From Alphaproteobacteria bacterium (GTDB lineage: Bacteria > Pseudomonadota > Alphaproteobacteria > ATCC43930 > CGMCC-115725), in NCBI GenBank assembly GCA_028871455.1, contig JAGWNF010000006.1:54871-118870 (forward strand): 64,000 nucleotides of DNA, in the 5' to 3' direction. The translations under genes were made by a program, and so were the position numbers. Below, in pieces: positions 17,864 to 27,300 of the stretch (positions are counted from its first letter, which is position 1; each line of letters opens with the position of its first letter). The notes under the pieces were generated by a model. It did no database searches and had not been told where the DNA came from. It saw only the letters and a program-made list of their open reading frames with translations.

Positions 17864-19033
17864 TCAGTTGGTCAGGGCGACACTCGTCGTGCTCGTGCCG
17901 TTGCCCGAGCCCGATCCGCCGGAGCAGGAAAAGGCGAACTGCATGTCGTTGCCGTAGTTGAACGTGTCCGTCGTGCCGCCCATGTCGTTCCAATTGTACT
18001 GGTAGCTCGTGCCGTTGAGGTCCGAGCACGAGGGCGCCGCGTTGGTCATCTCCGTCGTCGTCGTCGCTCCCGTCGTGCAGCAGCTGACCTGGTTGTCGCT
18101 GTAGTAATCCTCGCCGGATCCCGTCGTGCTGTAGCATTGCCCCTGCGGCGGGCTCGAATAGCTCCACGTGCCTCGCCGCGAATTATAGGTGCCTTTCTCG
18201 ACGATCAGCGCGCAGTCCTGGTCGGCCGGATAATTGGCGTGCGTGCCGGTGTCGGTGCCGCCGGGCGCGACGTTGTAATACTGGCTCGGCGAGCTCAGGC
18301 TCGAATAGAGCCACTGGGTGTCGCCGGCGTGCGCGCCATACATGTTCTTGCCGTAGTTGCAGCCGCCGAGCGACGGATCGCGCGCGCCGGTGACGTTCTC
18401 GAAGGCGAAGCCGATCTTGGCGCTGGCGGCGACGTTGAAGGTCACCGAGGACGCGGGACTCGATGTGTTGTTGGACCACAGCAGGTTCATCGCCGAGGCA
18501 TCCGGCACGCCGCCGTTCGCCGGCACGACGTACCAATAGACAGTATTGGCGTCGCACGCGTAGCTGACGAAGCTGCCGATATCGAAGCTCGCGGTCACGA
18601 CCGGATTCTTGGCGGTTGCCGAGGCCGCGACGGTGACCGATTTCTCGTAAAGCGACAGGAACGTGGTCGGCACCGATGCAATGACGCTGACCGACATCGT
18701 ATAAGCGACATTGTTGCCGCTGCCGGTCGTGCCGGGTGTGATCGCGGTCGAAGCGATGCTCACGTCGGACGGCAATGCGGCCGTGCTCTTGGTGACGTAA
18801 TCTTGCGCCAGGGCTTCTGCCGCGCTCTGGGCAGAGGGCACCGTATAATCGCTGGCGCCGGCGAGCGCCGCGGCGTCGACGGCACTCTGCAACGTCGCCT
18901 TCACTTCGGCCGCGCGGCCGTAATCGACAGCCGCGCCGACGGCCAGGGCGATCGCGACGGACAGGACCGCAAAGAGGACCGCGACCGCACCGTCCGCGTC
19001 GCGCGCAAGACGTCGGAGCCGGCAACCGACCAT
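17864..19033 (-). CDS. TadG-like protein 3, cysteine-patterned type
   Basis: TadE/TadG-like N-terminus: transmembrane segment AVLFAVLSVAIALAVGAAVD, then GRAAEVKATLQSAVDAAALAG. From about residue 145 onward it carries a 240-residue region shared only with TadG-like 4 and 5: FVSYACDAN, WYVVPANGGVPDASAMNLLW, FNVAASAKIGF, LGGCNYGKNMYG, GDTQWLYSSL, DQDCALIVEKGTY, APSCSDLNGTSYQYNWNDMG and a closing FSCSGGSGSGNG. The cysteines line up in all three, with a variable loop bearing an adjacent Cys-Cys pair here. The ending is VALTN. I do not recognise this C-terminal region; a surface or pseudopilus-associated role is inferred from the N-terminus. Confidence 0.82.
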   Translation of the reverse strand: MVGCRLRRLARDADGAVAVLFAVLSVAIALAVGAAVDYGRAAEVKATLQSAVDAAALAGASDYTVPSAQSAAEALAQDYVTKSTAALPSDVSIASTAITPGTTGSGNNVAYTMSVSVIASVPTTFLSLYEKSVTVAASATAKNPVVTASFDIGSFVSYACDANTVYWYVVPANGGVPDASAMNLLWSNNTSSPASSVTFNVAASAKIGFAFENVTGARDPSLGGCNYGKNMYGAHAGDTQWLYSSLSSPSQYYNVAPGGTDTGTHANYPADQDCALIVEKGTYNSRRGTWSYSSPPQGQCYSTTGSGEDYYSDNQVSCCTTGATTTTEMTNAAPSCSDLNGTSYQYNWNDMGGTTDTFNYGNDMQFAFSCSGGSGSGNGTSTTSVALTN

Positions 19034-19095
19034 CTGGTCTCAGTCTCCCCACCCCTCGCCCGAACCCGCGGGCGAATGCGGTCAAGCTAGTGATT

Positions 19096-19120
19096 CGCCG
19101 GTTAACGGGACGTGAAGCGC
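19096..19120 (-). promoter_or_regulatory. Repeated upstream element, copy at TadG-like 3
   Basis: Minus-strand core TTCACGTCCCGTTAA, 63-87 bases before the start codon at 19033, matching the spacing of the copy upstream of TadG-like 2. The similarity extends 15 bases further out (19081-19095). Confidence 0.45.
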
Positions 19121-19206
19121 TGTCGCAGCCGGGAGCCGCCGCGCCGAGTTGGGCCGGAAGAAAGCTGGCATTTTAGTGGTGATTGCCGAGCGCGCGCCCG
19201 GGCCGG

Positions 19207-20385
19207 CTAATTAGTCAGCGTCACGCTGGTCGTGCTGGTGCCGTTGCCCGAGCCTGCGCCGCCCGAGCACGAGAACGAATACTGCATGTCGTTGCCGTAG
19301 TTGAGGTTATCGACGTTCGCGCCCATGTCGTTCCAGTCGTACTGGTAACTCACGCCGTTGAGCTGCGAGCAGCTTGGCGCCGCGTTGGTCATCTCGGCCG
19401 ACATCTTCGGCCCGCTGCGGCAGTTGTAGCAGAAGGTATTGTGCCCTTGGTTGTAGGCGTCCTCGCTGTGGCCCGAGGTGCTGAAACACTTATTTTGCGG
19501 CGCGGGCGGATACGTCCAGGTGCCCTTGCCCTTGTTGTAGGTGCCCTGCTCGACGACGAGCGCGCAGTCCTGGTCGGTCTCGTAGGTCGCGTGCGTGCCG
19601 GTGTTCGTGCCGCCGGGCGCGATGTTGTAGTACTTGCTCGGCGGCTGCATGCTCGAATAGAGCCATTGGGTGTCGCCGGGCTGCGCCCCGTACATGGTGT
19701 TGCCGTAGTTGCAGCCGCCCAAATTGGGATCCCGGCCGCCGGTGGTGTTTTCCATCGCGAAGCCGATCTTGGCGCTGGCGGCGACGTTGAAGCTCACCTG
19801 GCTCGGTGGATTGGCGTCGTTGTTGGACCACAGCAGGTTCATCGCCGACGCATCCGGCACGCCGCCGTCTGCCGGCACCACGTACCAGTAGATTTGGTTG
19901 AGGTCGCAGGCGTAGCTCACGAAGCTGCCGGTGTCGAAGGTCGCGGTCACGACGGGATTCGTCGCGGTCGCCGAGACCGTGATGGTGATCGACTTCTGAT
20001 AGAAGGACGTGAAGGTCGTCGGCATCGTCACCGTGGCGCTCACGTGCATCGTATAGGCAGTGTTGTTGCCGCTGCCCTGCGTGCCGGGCGTGACCGTCGT
20101 GGAATTGACCGTGACGTTTGACGGCAGGGCCGCGAGGCCCTTGGTGACGTAGCTCTGAGCGAGGGTCTGCGCGGTGCTCTCGGCCGAGGGCGAGATATAG
20201 GCACTGGCACCGGACAGCGCGGCGGAGTCGACGGTATTTTGCAGGCTGGTGCGGATCTGGACGGCGTGGCCGTAGTCGACGCCGGCGCCGATCGCAATCG
20301 CCAGTGGAACCAGCAGGATCGCGAACAGGATCGCGATGTTGCCGCGCACGTCGCGGCCGAGGCGTCGCATCAATATCGCCAACAT
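19207..20385 (-). CDS. TadG-like protein 4, cysteine-patterned type
   Basis: The protein has 392 residues with the family N-terminus (membrane segment AILFAILLVPLAIAIGAGVD, then GHAVQIRTSLQNTVDSAALSG). The C-terminal region is the same as in TadG-like 3 and 5: FVSYACDLN, WYVVPADGGVPDASAMNLLW, LGGCNYGNTMYGAQPGDTQW, DQDCALVVEQGTYN, APSCSQLNGVSYQYDWNDMG and FSCSGGAGSGNG. Its variable loop contains a CYNC pair instead of the CC of TadG-like 3. Ends VTLTN. Together with TadG-like 5 it forms the closest pair, suggesting recent duplication. Likely exported and membrane-anchored. Confidence 0.82.
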   Translation of the reverse strand: MLAILMRRLGRDVRGNIAILFAILLVPLAIAIGAGVDYGHAVQIRTSLQNTVDSAALSGASAYISPSAESTAQTLAQSYVTKGLAALPSNVTVNSTTVTPGTQGSGNNTAYTMHVSATVTMPTTFTSFYQKSITITVSATATNPVVTATFDTGSFVSYACDLNQIYWYVVPADGGVPDASAMNLLWSNNDANPPSQVSFNVAASAKIGFAMENTTGGRDPNLGGCNYGNTMYGAQPGDTQWLYSSMQPPSKYYNIAPGGTNTGTHATYETDQDCALVVEQGTYNKGKGTWTYPPAPQNKCFSTSGHSEDAYNQGHNTFCYNCRSGPKMSAEMTNAAPSCSQLNGVSYQYDWNDMGANVDNLNYGNDMQYSFSCSGGAGSGNGTSTTSVTLTN

Positions 20386-20528
20386 CGGAACGATGGTCTC
20401 GCTCGAAATGCTCAGGCGGGCCGTCTCATGGCCGCGGATTCGATCGAAAGTCTACCTTTCAAGCTCTTAAGATTTGCTAATGGCGGGCGCTGGCAGGCCG
20501 TTCAATGGCTTGTACCCGACCGGCGCCG

Positions 20529-21809
20529 TCAGTTCGTCAGAACGACGCTCGTCGTGCCGGTGCCGTTGCCCGAGCCCGACCCGCCGGAGCACGAGAACGA
20601 ATACTGCATGTCGTTCTCGTAGTTATAGGAGTCGACGTTGCCGCCCATGTCGTTCCAATTGTACTGGTAGCTCGTGCCGTTGAGGTCCGAGCAACTCGGC
20701 GCGGCGTTGGTCATCACGTCCGACATCGTCGCGTTGGAGCCGCTGTTGCCGCCGCCGCCATGGCCATGGCCATGACCATGGCCATGGCCATTGCCGTTGC
20801 CGCCATTGCCGTTGCCGCAGCTGTCGCAAACGCCGGTGAGGGTGCTCGAGCTCTTGTACCAGGAGTCGAACGTATTGGTGTTGTAGTTCCGTCCGTCGGA
20901 GGTGTAGCACTGCCAATCCGTCGGCGAGGAATAGGTCCATAGGCCGCCGGTCTGGGTGCCTTTCTCCACGACCAGCGCGCAATCCTGAGTCGTCTCGTAG
21001 GTCGCATGCGTGCCGGTGTTCGTGCCGCCGGGCGCGATGTTGTAGTCGAGGCTCGGCGGCTGCAGGCTCGAATAGAGCCATTGGGTGTCGCCGGGCTCGG
21101 CGCCGTACATGTTGCTGCCGTAGTTGCAGCCGCCGAGCGCGCTCGGCCGCGCGCCGGTGACGTTTTTGATCGCGAAGCCGATCTTGGCGCTGGCCGCGAC
21201 GTTGAAGCTCATCTGGCTCGGCGGGCTCGCATTGTCGTTGGACCACAGCAGGTTCATCGCCGACGCATCCGGGACGCCGCCGCCGGCCGGCACGACGTAC
21301 CAGTAAACCTGGTTGAGATCGCAGGCGTAGCTGACGAAGGCGCCGGTGTCGAAGGTCCCGGTGACGACGGGATTTTTCGCGGTTGCCGAGGCCGTGATGG
21401 TGATCGATTTCTCGTAGAACGACATGAACGTGGTCGGCATCGTCACCGTGACGCTCGCGTACATCGTATAAGCAGTGTTGTTGCCGCTGCCCTGTGTGCC
21501 GGGCGTTACGGTCGTGGATTTGACGGTGACGTTCGAGGGCAGAGTGGCTTCGCCCTTGGTGACGTAGCTCTGCGCCAGCGCTTGCGCGGTGCTTTGCGCG
21601 GACGAGGAAGTGTAGGCGCTGGCGCCCGACAGCGCCGCCGAGTCGACCGTATTCTGCAGGCTAGCGCGGATCTCGACGGCGTGGCCGTAATCGACGCCGG
21701 CGCCGATCGCCAGCGCCAGCGGAATCAGCAGGATTCCGAGGAGGATCGCGACGTTGCCGCGATCGTCACGGGCGCGCTTGAGGACGAAGACAAGTGCGGA
21801 TTTCAGCAT
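20529..21809 (-). CDS. TadG-like protein 5 with His-Gly insert
   Basis: First TadG-like cistron after the two TadE-like genes; its start lies 4 bases beyond the TadE-like stop, so they form an operon. N-terminus: VAILLGILLIPLALAIGAGV membrane segment, GHAVEIRASLQNTVDSAALSG. The C-terminal region is shared with TadG-like 3 and 4 (FVSYACDLN, LGGCNYGSNMYG, TQDCALVVEKGT, APSCSDLNGTSYQYNWNDMG, FSCSGGSGSGNG). The variable loop is longest here: it holds CDSC followed by a Gly-Asn and then Gly-His alternating tract. Ends VVLTN. Length 426 residues. The His-Gly run may bind metal. Confidence 0.83.
   Translation of the reverse strand: MLKSALVFVLKRARDDRGNVAILLGILLIPLALAIGAGVDYGHAVEIRASLQNTVDSAALSGASAYTSSSAQSTAQALAQSYVTKGEATLPSNVTVKSTTVTPGTQGSGNNTAYTMYASVTVTMPTTFMSFYEKSITITASATAKNPVVTGTFDTGAFVSYACDLNQVYWYVVPAGGGVPDASAMNLLWSNDNASPPSQMSFNVAASAKIGFAIKNVTGARPSALGGCNYGSNMYGAEPGDTQWLYSSLQPPSLDYNIAPGGTNTGTHATYETTQDCALVVEKGTQTGGLWTYSSPTDWQCYTSDGRNYNTNTFDSWYKSSSTLTGVCDSCGNGNGGNGNGHGHGHGHGHGGGGNSGSNATMSDVMTNAAPSCSDLNGTSYQYNWNDMGGNVDSYNYENDMQYSFSCSGGSGSGNGTGTTSVVLTN
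20747..20820 (-). repeat. Low-complexity Gly-Asn / Gly-His coding repeat
   Basis: Hexanucleotide-like iterations of GGCCAT / GCCATT encode alternating Gly-His (five in a row) flanked by Gly-Asn units inside TadG-like 5. Such short-period DNA is prone to slippage in multiples of six bases, changing loop length without frameshift. Confidence 0.75.
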
Positions 21810-21813
21810 GGAC

Positions 21814-22341
21814 TTAGCTGTGCGTGATCGTGCCGACGTTGTAGGGGCGCTGAAACGCGGTCTGCGTCAGCGTGTAGCTCGAGCTCAGCACGTAGCTGAT
21901 CGGCGAGGTATATGCGTAGGTCGCCTGGACGATGATGACACTGTCGTTGGTGTTGGGCACCAGGCTGGTCGCCAGCGTCGTCGCATTGGAGATCGCCGTG
22001 GCGCTGTTGCACGTCGTGTCGCTCCAGTCGACCACCAGGCCGGCGCCCGTGTTGGTCACCTCGGCGACCGCGATCTTCAGCGACGTGCCGGCGAGCGGCG
22101 TCATCGACAACTGACCGCCGTTGCAGAAATTCGTCATCGTGGTCGAAGTGACGTTCGTCTGCTGCGCGATCATGTCGGCGACCGACTGCGCCGCGTTCTC
22201 GAGGCGCATGTCGGCGGCGACGACGCGGGTCACCTCGAACGCGCCCAGGAAGAGCGTGATCATGATCGGCAGGATGAGCGCGAATTCGACCAGCGCCGCG
22301 CCGTCCTGATGCCGGAGAAGACGAACCAGCCAACGCAACAT
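21814..22341 (-). CDS. TadE-like protein 1
   Basis: Single-span pseudopilin-like protein of the TadE family: MLRWLVRLLRHQDGAALVEF, with the invariant Gly-Ala-Ala-x-Val-Glu-Phe cleavage-type motif, then ALILPIMITLFLGAFEV as membrane segment and a 135-residue periplasmic part. TadE and TadF act with TadG in Flp/Tad pilus biogenesis. Its ATG overlaps the stop of the upstream TadE-like gene (TGATG), indicating translational coupling. Four residues-worth of bases separate its stop from the TadG-like 5 start. No tadA, cpaB or flp gene is present in the window. Confidence 0.88.
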   Translation of the reverse strand: MLRWLVRLLRHQDGAALVEFALILPIMITLFLGAFEVTRVVAADMRLENAAQSVADMIAQQTNVTSTTMTNFCNGGQLSMTPLAGTSLKIAVAEVTNTGAGLVVDWSDTTCNSATAISNATTLATSLVPNTNDSVIIVQATYAYTSPISYVLSSSYTLTQTAFQRPYNVGTITHS

Positions 22342-22853
22342 CAGTAGGGTTCGTTCTGAAACGCGACGGTCGAGATCAGCAGATCGGTGCCGCCGAGAAA
22401 CTTGCTCGCCCAGGGGATGAGGGTCGGCCGCGCGTAACCAATCTGCGCCAGCATGTCGGCGGCCGAACTGCCGGCCGTATAGCTGTTAGGCAGCGTGCCA
22501 GTCTTGGCGCTGAGCTGGCTGAAGCTGCTGGCGGTTGCCACGTAATATTGGAGATTGCTCGTGCACGACGGGATGAGGACCGTGCCCACCTCGCGGCACA
22601 CGGCGCTCACGAAGGTGCTGCTGCTGCTCGCCTGATTGGTGCGGATGAGACGCGCGCCGTCGCGCAGCGCGTTGTCCATGACCGACTGCGTGAACAGGGT
22701 CAGGCCGAGTTCGAGCGTCATGCAGATGAGCAGCATGAAAATCGTGCCCACCATCGCGAACTCGACGGCAGCGGCGGCGTGGGTGTCGCGCACGAGCCGG
22801 CGCAGGCGCCGGATGCGTCGCTTCAAGGCCTGGAAATGGCCGGATGTATCCAT
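22341..22853 (-). CDS. TadE-like protein 2
   Basis: First gene of the cluster. 170 residues: a basic, Arg-rich N-terminus of about 25 residues, the TadE motif AAAAVEFAMVGTIFMLLICM, then LELGLTLFTQSVMDNALRDG typical of TadE/TadF. Two or three cysteines lie in the periplasmic half (VSAVCREVG, IPSCTSN). The upstream region of 159 bases contains the element at 22900-22917 and presumably the main promoter. The yacG gene starts divergently at 23013. Confidence 0.88.
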   Translation of the reverse strand: MDTSGHFQALKRRIRRLRRLVRDTHAAAAVEFAMVGTIFMLLICMTLELGLTLFTQSVMDNALRDGARLIRTNQASSSSTFVSAVCREVGTVLIPSCTSNLQYYVATASSFSQLSAKTGTLPNSYTAGSSAADMLAQIGYARPTLIPWASKFLGGTDLLISTVAFQNEPY

Positions 22854-22899
22854 GGCCGGTCGCCGCTGCTATCGATGGTTAAGCCAATCTATGGCGGCC

Positions 22900-22917
22900 C
22901 GCTTAACGAGACGTGAA
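22900..22917 (-). promoter_or_regulatory. Repeated upstream element, copy at TadE-like 2
   Basis: Minus-strand core TTCACGTCTCGTTAA, about 50 bases before the start codon at 22853. It is the third copy of the element seen before TadG-like 2 and 3. A weaker relative (GGTCTCGTTGAG) precedes TadG-like 1 near 16340. Confidence 0.4.
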
Positions 22918-23012
22918 CCGGCGCGGAATTGATGCAAAATCCGCAGATCGCCAAGGGAACGGCATCCTGCGCACCCTTCGACATTCGCCGCCGGCCGCTC
23001 TAGATTTTAACC

Positions 23013-23231
23013 ATGGACGACCTGCCGCGGCCCAAACCAGTCCGGCCATGCCCGATCTGCGGCAAGCCGGCCGGCGCCAAATTTCGGCCGTTCTGCTCGG
23101 AGCGGTGCGCCTTGGTCGATCTCGGCCGCTGGTTCACCGGCAGCTATCGCGTGCCGACCGACGAGAAGCCGGAAGACGCCGCGCCTGATGCCCGCGCCGG
23201 CGACGCGGGCGAGACGGACGATGGCCGCTGA
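23013..23231 (+). CDS. yacG: DNA gyrase inhibitor YacG
   Basis: Small zinc-binding protein that binds GyrB and inhibits gyrase. The 72 residues contain the complete treble-clef zinc site Cys13-x2-Cys16-x11-Cys28-x3-Cys32 (CPICGKPAG..FRPFCSERC) and the following DLGRWFTGSYRVP helix, then an acidic tail. Length and motif match the family. In most alphaproteobacteria it follows the maf-linked RNase gene directly and precedes tRNA-Phe; the tRNA is present at 23343, but the RNase gene is 8.3 kb upstream. Confidence 0.95.
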   Translation: MDDLPRPKPVRPCPICGKPAGAKFRPFCSERCALVDLGRWFTGSYRVPTDEKPEDAAPDARAGDAGETDDGR

Positions 23232-23342
23232 GCAACGCCGCGCTACGCCGCGCGACGACGGTCCGGACGCGGCCGCGGACCGGGCTACCGCGGCTGGACA
23301 CCCACGGCCATTTCTGCGATAAGCGCGCCGCCCGATGGGAGC

Positions 23343-23418
23343 GCCCAGGTAGCTCAGTTGGTAGAGCACGTGACTGAAAATCACGGTGTCGGTGGTTCGA
23401 TTCCGCCCCTGGGCACCA
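23343..23418 (+). tRNA. tRNA-Phe(GAA)
   Basis: 76 bases with encoded CCA. Acceptor GCCCAGG pairs with CCTGGGC; D-arm GCTC..GAGC; anticodon stem GTGAC/ATCAC region with loop CTGAAAA (anticodon GAA); T-arm GGTGG-TTCGATT-CCGCC. All arms are intact. Its position after yacG is the conserved alphaproteobacterial arrangement. Confidence 0.97.
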
Positions 23419-23484
23419 TCGCTTCCTTGGCGATTGACCGCGGCGGCTATTCGTGCGGGCCTCGTGTCCTGCCCGCGTGGGCGC

Positions 23485-24162
23485 CTATTTCGTCTCGGAT
23501 TTGTCCGAACGACTGACGGCAAATCGCATCTTCACCTGATCGGCGATTTCCGCTGCCGCGTTCTTCACATTGCGATCGAGATCGAGCCCCGCGAGCACGA
23601 AACGCCCTAATGCGAGATACGGGTTGAGCGTGACGATCGCACCCGGCAGCTTCCCGCTCGGTGCGGCGCCGTCGATCGTGTAGAGCGGCTGCGGCGCGCC
23701 GGCGCCGAGTTGATCGATGGCGGCGACCACTTGCAACTGCTTCGAGCCGCCGCCGGCTCCGATCACCGCCCGGTGCAGCCGGCCGTCCGCGTCTGCCTCG
23801 AGAAACCCACCGCGGATGAGCCAACCCGATGACGGCAAGGGTGCGCCCAGTGGCAACCGCTGCGCCGGGATGCCGGCGTGGTGGAGATCGTCGAGCAGCG
23901 ACCGCGACATCAGATCAACCAGGTAGCGCGCCCGCTGCTCGGGCGTAGGCGGGGGTTTGGGCCGGCCGTAGCGGAGGTGCTCGGATGTCGGGGCAGATTT
24001 GGGAACGGGTTCGGGCTGCTGGATCTTGGTGGCCGTGAGATCGAAGTCAGAGACATAGACCGCGCTTGGGGTCGTGACCGGCGCGGCTGTCGCGCCTGGA
24101 GAGGCGGCAAGCATCGCCACGAGACAAATGCCGAATGTGAATTCTGGCAAACGGTTCATCAT
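23485..24162 (-). CDS. Exported DUF4410-like protein
   Basis: The start is ATG 24162 (second ATG directly follows), preceded by GGGGG; the frame opens 77 codons earlier but overlaps nothing conserved. 225 residues: signal peptide MMNRLPEFTFGICLVAMLAA, cleavage near ATAAP, then VYVSDFDLTATKIQQPEPVP and LVDLMSRSLLDDLHHAGIPA, LIRGGFLEADADGRL and LNPYLALGRFVLAGLDLDRN. The order of a beta-strand VxDFD, a Pro-rich linker and these segments matches the DUF4410 family of envelope proteins with unknown function. It is the distal gene of the RND-type operon, 167 bases after the permease start-to-stop junction. Confidence 0.65.
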   Translation of the reverse strand: MMNRLPEFTFGICLVAMLAASPGATAAPVTTPSAVYVSDFDLTATKIQQPEPVPKSAPTSEHLRYGRPKPPPTPEQRARYLVDLMSRSLLDDLHHAGIPAQRLPLGAPLPSSGWLIRGGFLEADADGRLHRAVIGAGGGSKQLQVVAAIDQLGAGAPQPLYTIDGAAPSGKLPGAIVTLNPYLALGRFVLAGLDLDRNVKNAAAEIADQVKMRFAVSRSDKSETK

Positions 24163-24329
24163 CACTAAGCCCCCGAGCAGTCTATCCGTCGGCTCGCGCG
24201 TTTCCAGTGGTTTGCTGAAAGTATGGGTTGCGGCGCGCGGTCGCCGGGCAAACGGGTTATCGACCGGAATCAGTTGCTGGCTGCTGACCAAGTATCGCAA
24301 GCCGCAAGCGCTACGCTGCGGCACAGCAA

Positions 24330-27300
24330 TCAGCTCTGGCGGTAGCGGAGGTAGAGCGCCGGCAGCAGATTCGTGCTGAGCAGCGCGCTCCACACGATGC
24401 CGCCGAGGATGACGATCGCGAGGCCCTGTTCGGGGGCGGCGCCCTGGCCCCAGCCGAGCGCCGTCGGCAACATGCCGAGCGCCGCCGTCAGCGTGGTCAA
24501 GAGGATGGGCCGGAAGCGCACTTGCACGGCTTCGCGCACCGCGGCTTCGGGCGCCATGCCTTCGGCTTCGCCGCGCCGCGCGTAATGCAGCAGCACGATG
24601 CCTTGGCGCAGGCTGAGTCCGATGAGCGTGACGAAGGCGATCAGCCCCGAGGCGTTGAGACCGACGCCGCTGATATCGAGCGCGAGCGCGCCGCCGGCGA
24701 AGGCGAGCGGAATCTGCAGCAGCAGCACACCGGGCACGAGCCAGCCTTCAAACTGCAAGGCGAGGATGCCGGCCATCAGCACGAAGGCCGCGACCGCGGC
24801 AATCGCCAGCCGTACCGCCGCGTTCTCGAGCTCAGGATAAAGACCGCCGAAAGCAAGGTGATAGCCGGCCGGAAATTTCAATCCGGCCAGCGCACGCCGC
24901 GCCTCCGATATCGCCGAGCCCGGCGCGCCCGTCGGCGTCGCCAGGATATCGAGCGCGCGTGCGCCGTCGATGTGGCGCAGCTGGTCGGGTGTCGTCGCGA
25001 GATCGAGGTTGGTGAGCTGACCCAACGGCGTCCAGCCGCTGGTGCGGATCGGCAGACGGCGCAGCGCGGCGATCGACTGGTTGGGCGCGCCGGCAAGCCG
25101 CACATAGAGGTCGAGCGGCGTGTTGCCTTGCGGCACGGTGGCGACGATTTCGCCGGCGAGCAGCGGACGGAGCTGAGCATAGAGCGCCCCCGGCGTCAGC
25201 CCGTAGGCGGCGAGCGCATCGGGCTTGGGCTCGATCCTGAGCTCGGTCACCGGATAGGCGTCGTTGTTGAAGATGTCGGTGAGCGCCGGAACCTGGCGCA
25301 AGCGCGCGGTGATTTGCTGCGACAGCGTGTGCAGCTCGTCGATGCGGTCACCGAAGAGATGGATGACGAAGGGCTGCGGCAGGCCCGACAGGCTCTCGCC
25401 GACGCGCTCGACCGTCGGCGTGTCGAGCGCGAACTGCACGCCGGTCGCGCGGCTTTCGCGCAGCACGCGCGCGCCGATCGCATCGAGGTTGTTGACGTCG
25501 ACGTCGGGCTTGAGGCCGATCTGGATTTCGCCGGCATAGGCGGGCTCGGTATAGGCGGTGTTCGCCGGCGAGCCGATGCGGGCGAAGACGTGCGCCACCG
25601 CCGGATCCTTTTTCAACCGCTGCGTGATGCTGGCGACGGCGGCTTCGGTGTCGGCGAGCGCGGTTCCCGGCGGCAGCGTGAAGGCTTCGAGCAGCACGCC
25701 TTCGTTGGGCAACGGCAGGAAATTGACCGGCACGAGCGCGAGGCCGGCGACGCCGACGATCAGCACCGCAGCACAGGCGATCACGCTGCGTCCGGGGAAG
25801 CGCAGCGTCAGCTCGAGCAGCCGCGCGTTCCATTGCCGCAGGCGCTCGACCGCGCGGCCGCCCAGACTCTGCCCTTGCGCCGGCCGCGCGCCGATGAAGC
25901 CGAGGCCGAACGGGATAAAGGTGAGCGAAACGAACAGCGACATCAGCAGCGCGAACGACATCGCCAGCGCGAACGGCACGAAGAACAGGCCGGCGAGGCC
26001 GCCGACGAACAGCAGCGGCACGAACACGGCGACGACGGTGAGCGTGCCGGTGATGTCCGGACCGGCGATGCCGGCGACGCCGTTCCAGATGCCGGCCCAG
26101 CGCTCGTCGCCCCGTTCCCAGCGGTGATAGATGCTCTCGAGCACGATGATGGCGTCGTCGGCCAGAATGCCGATCGCGACGGTCAGCGCGCCGAGCGTCA
26201 TCAGATCGAGGCTTTGACCGGCGGCGTAGAGCCAGGCGATGCCGAGCGCGAGCGACAGCGGAATGCTGCCGGCGAGCGTCCAGATGCCGCGTCCGGTGCC
26301 GAGAATCCAGAACAGCACCACGGCGGCCAGGATCGCGCCGATCAGCAGGTTGCGGCCGAGATCGGCGCCGATGACGCCGACGAGGTGGCCCTGGTCGTAC
26401 ATCTTGATCCAGCGCACGTCCGGCGGTAGCTGCGCCTGCGTCGCGGCAAGCGTGCGCGCGACTGCACGCGTCACCGGTACGGTCGACGCGCCCGGTTGCT
26501 TGAAGACGGCGATCGCGATGCTGGGTTTGCCGTCGAGCAGCACCGCATTGTGCGTCGGCACCGGACCGCGCGACACATGTGCGAGTGCGGCGAGCGGGAT
26601 GGGACCGTTGCTGCTCTGCACCGCGATGCGGCCGAGCGCCTCCGCCTGAGTCGGCGCGCCGCGCGCTTCGGCAAGGACATCCTGATGGCCGAGCGACAGG
26701 TAGCCCGCGGAGCCCAGCACGACGTGCTGCTTCACGGCCTTGGTGATCGCGCCGACGCCGACGCCGTAGCGGGCCATGGCCGCGAGATCGGGCGCGATCA
26801 GCAATGCCTCGTCGCCGGTGCCGTAGACTTCGACGCGCTGGACGCCGGGCAGCGCCCGGAGCTGCGGCACGATGCGCGTGACGACGGCGCGCTGCACGTC
26901 GACCGGCGCCACGTCGGCGGGAATTTCGGCCGTGTAGTCGGCAACTTCGTTGATCGCGTTACCCATGATCTCGGCATAGGGTTCGACGCCGGCCGGCAGG
27001 TTTCCGCGCGCGCGGTCGATGGCGCCGTTGACTGCCTGCAGGTCCTGCGACGGCACGGTGCCGGAGCGGAAACGCACGTCGTTCTCGACGACGCCGTTGC
27101 CCATGGTCGAGCGGATGCCGACCACGTTCGGCAGCGACAGCAGTTGGCCTTCGAGCGGCCGGACGATCAGGGTCTCGAGCTCGCGCGCGGTCGCGCCGGA
27201 GACATGCGTGACGACGCTGATTTGCGGAAAGTCGAAGCGCGGCAGCACCTCGACCGGAATGTTGAGGAAGGCGTAGGCGGCATAGGCCGCGAGTCCGCCG

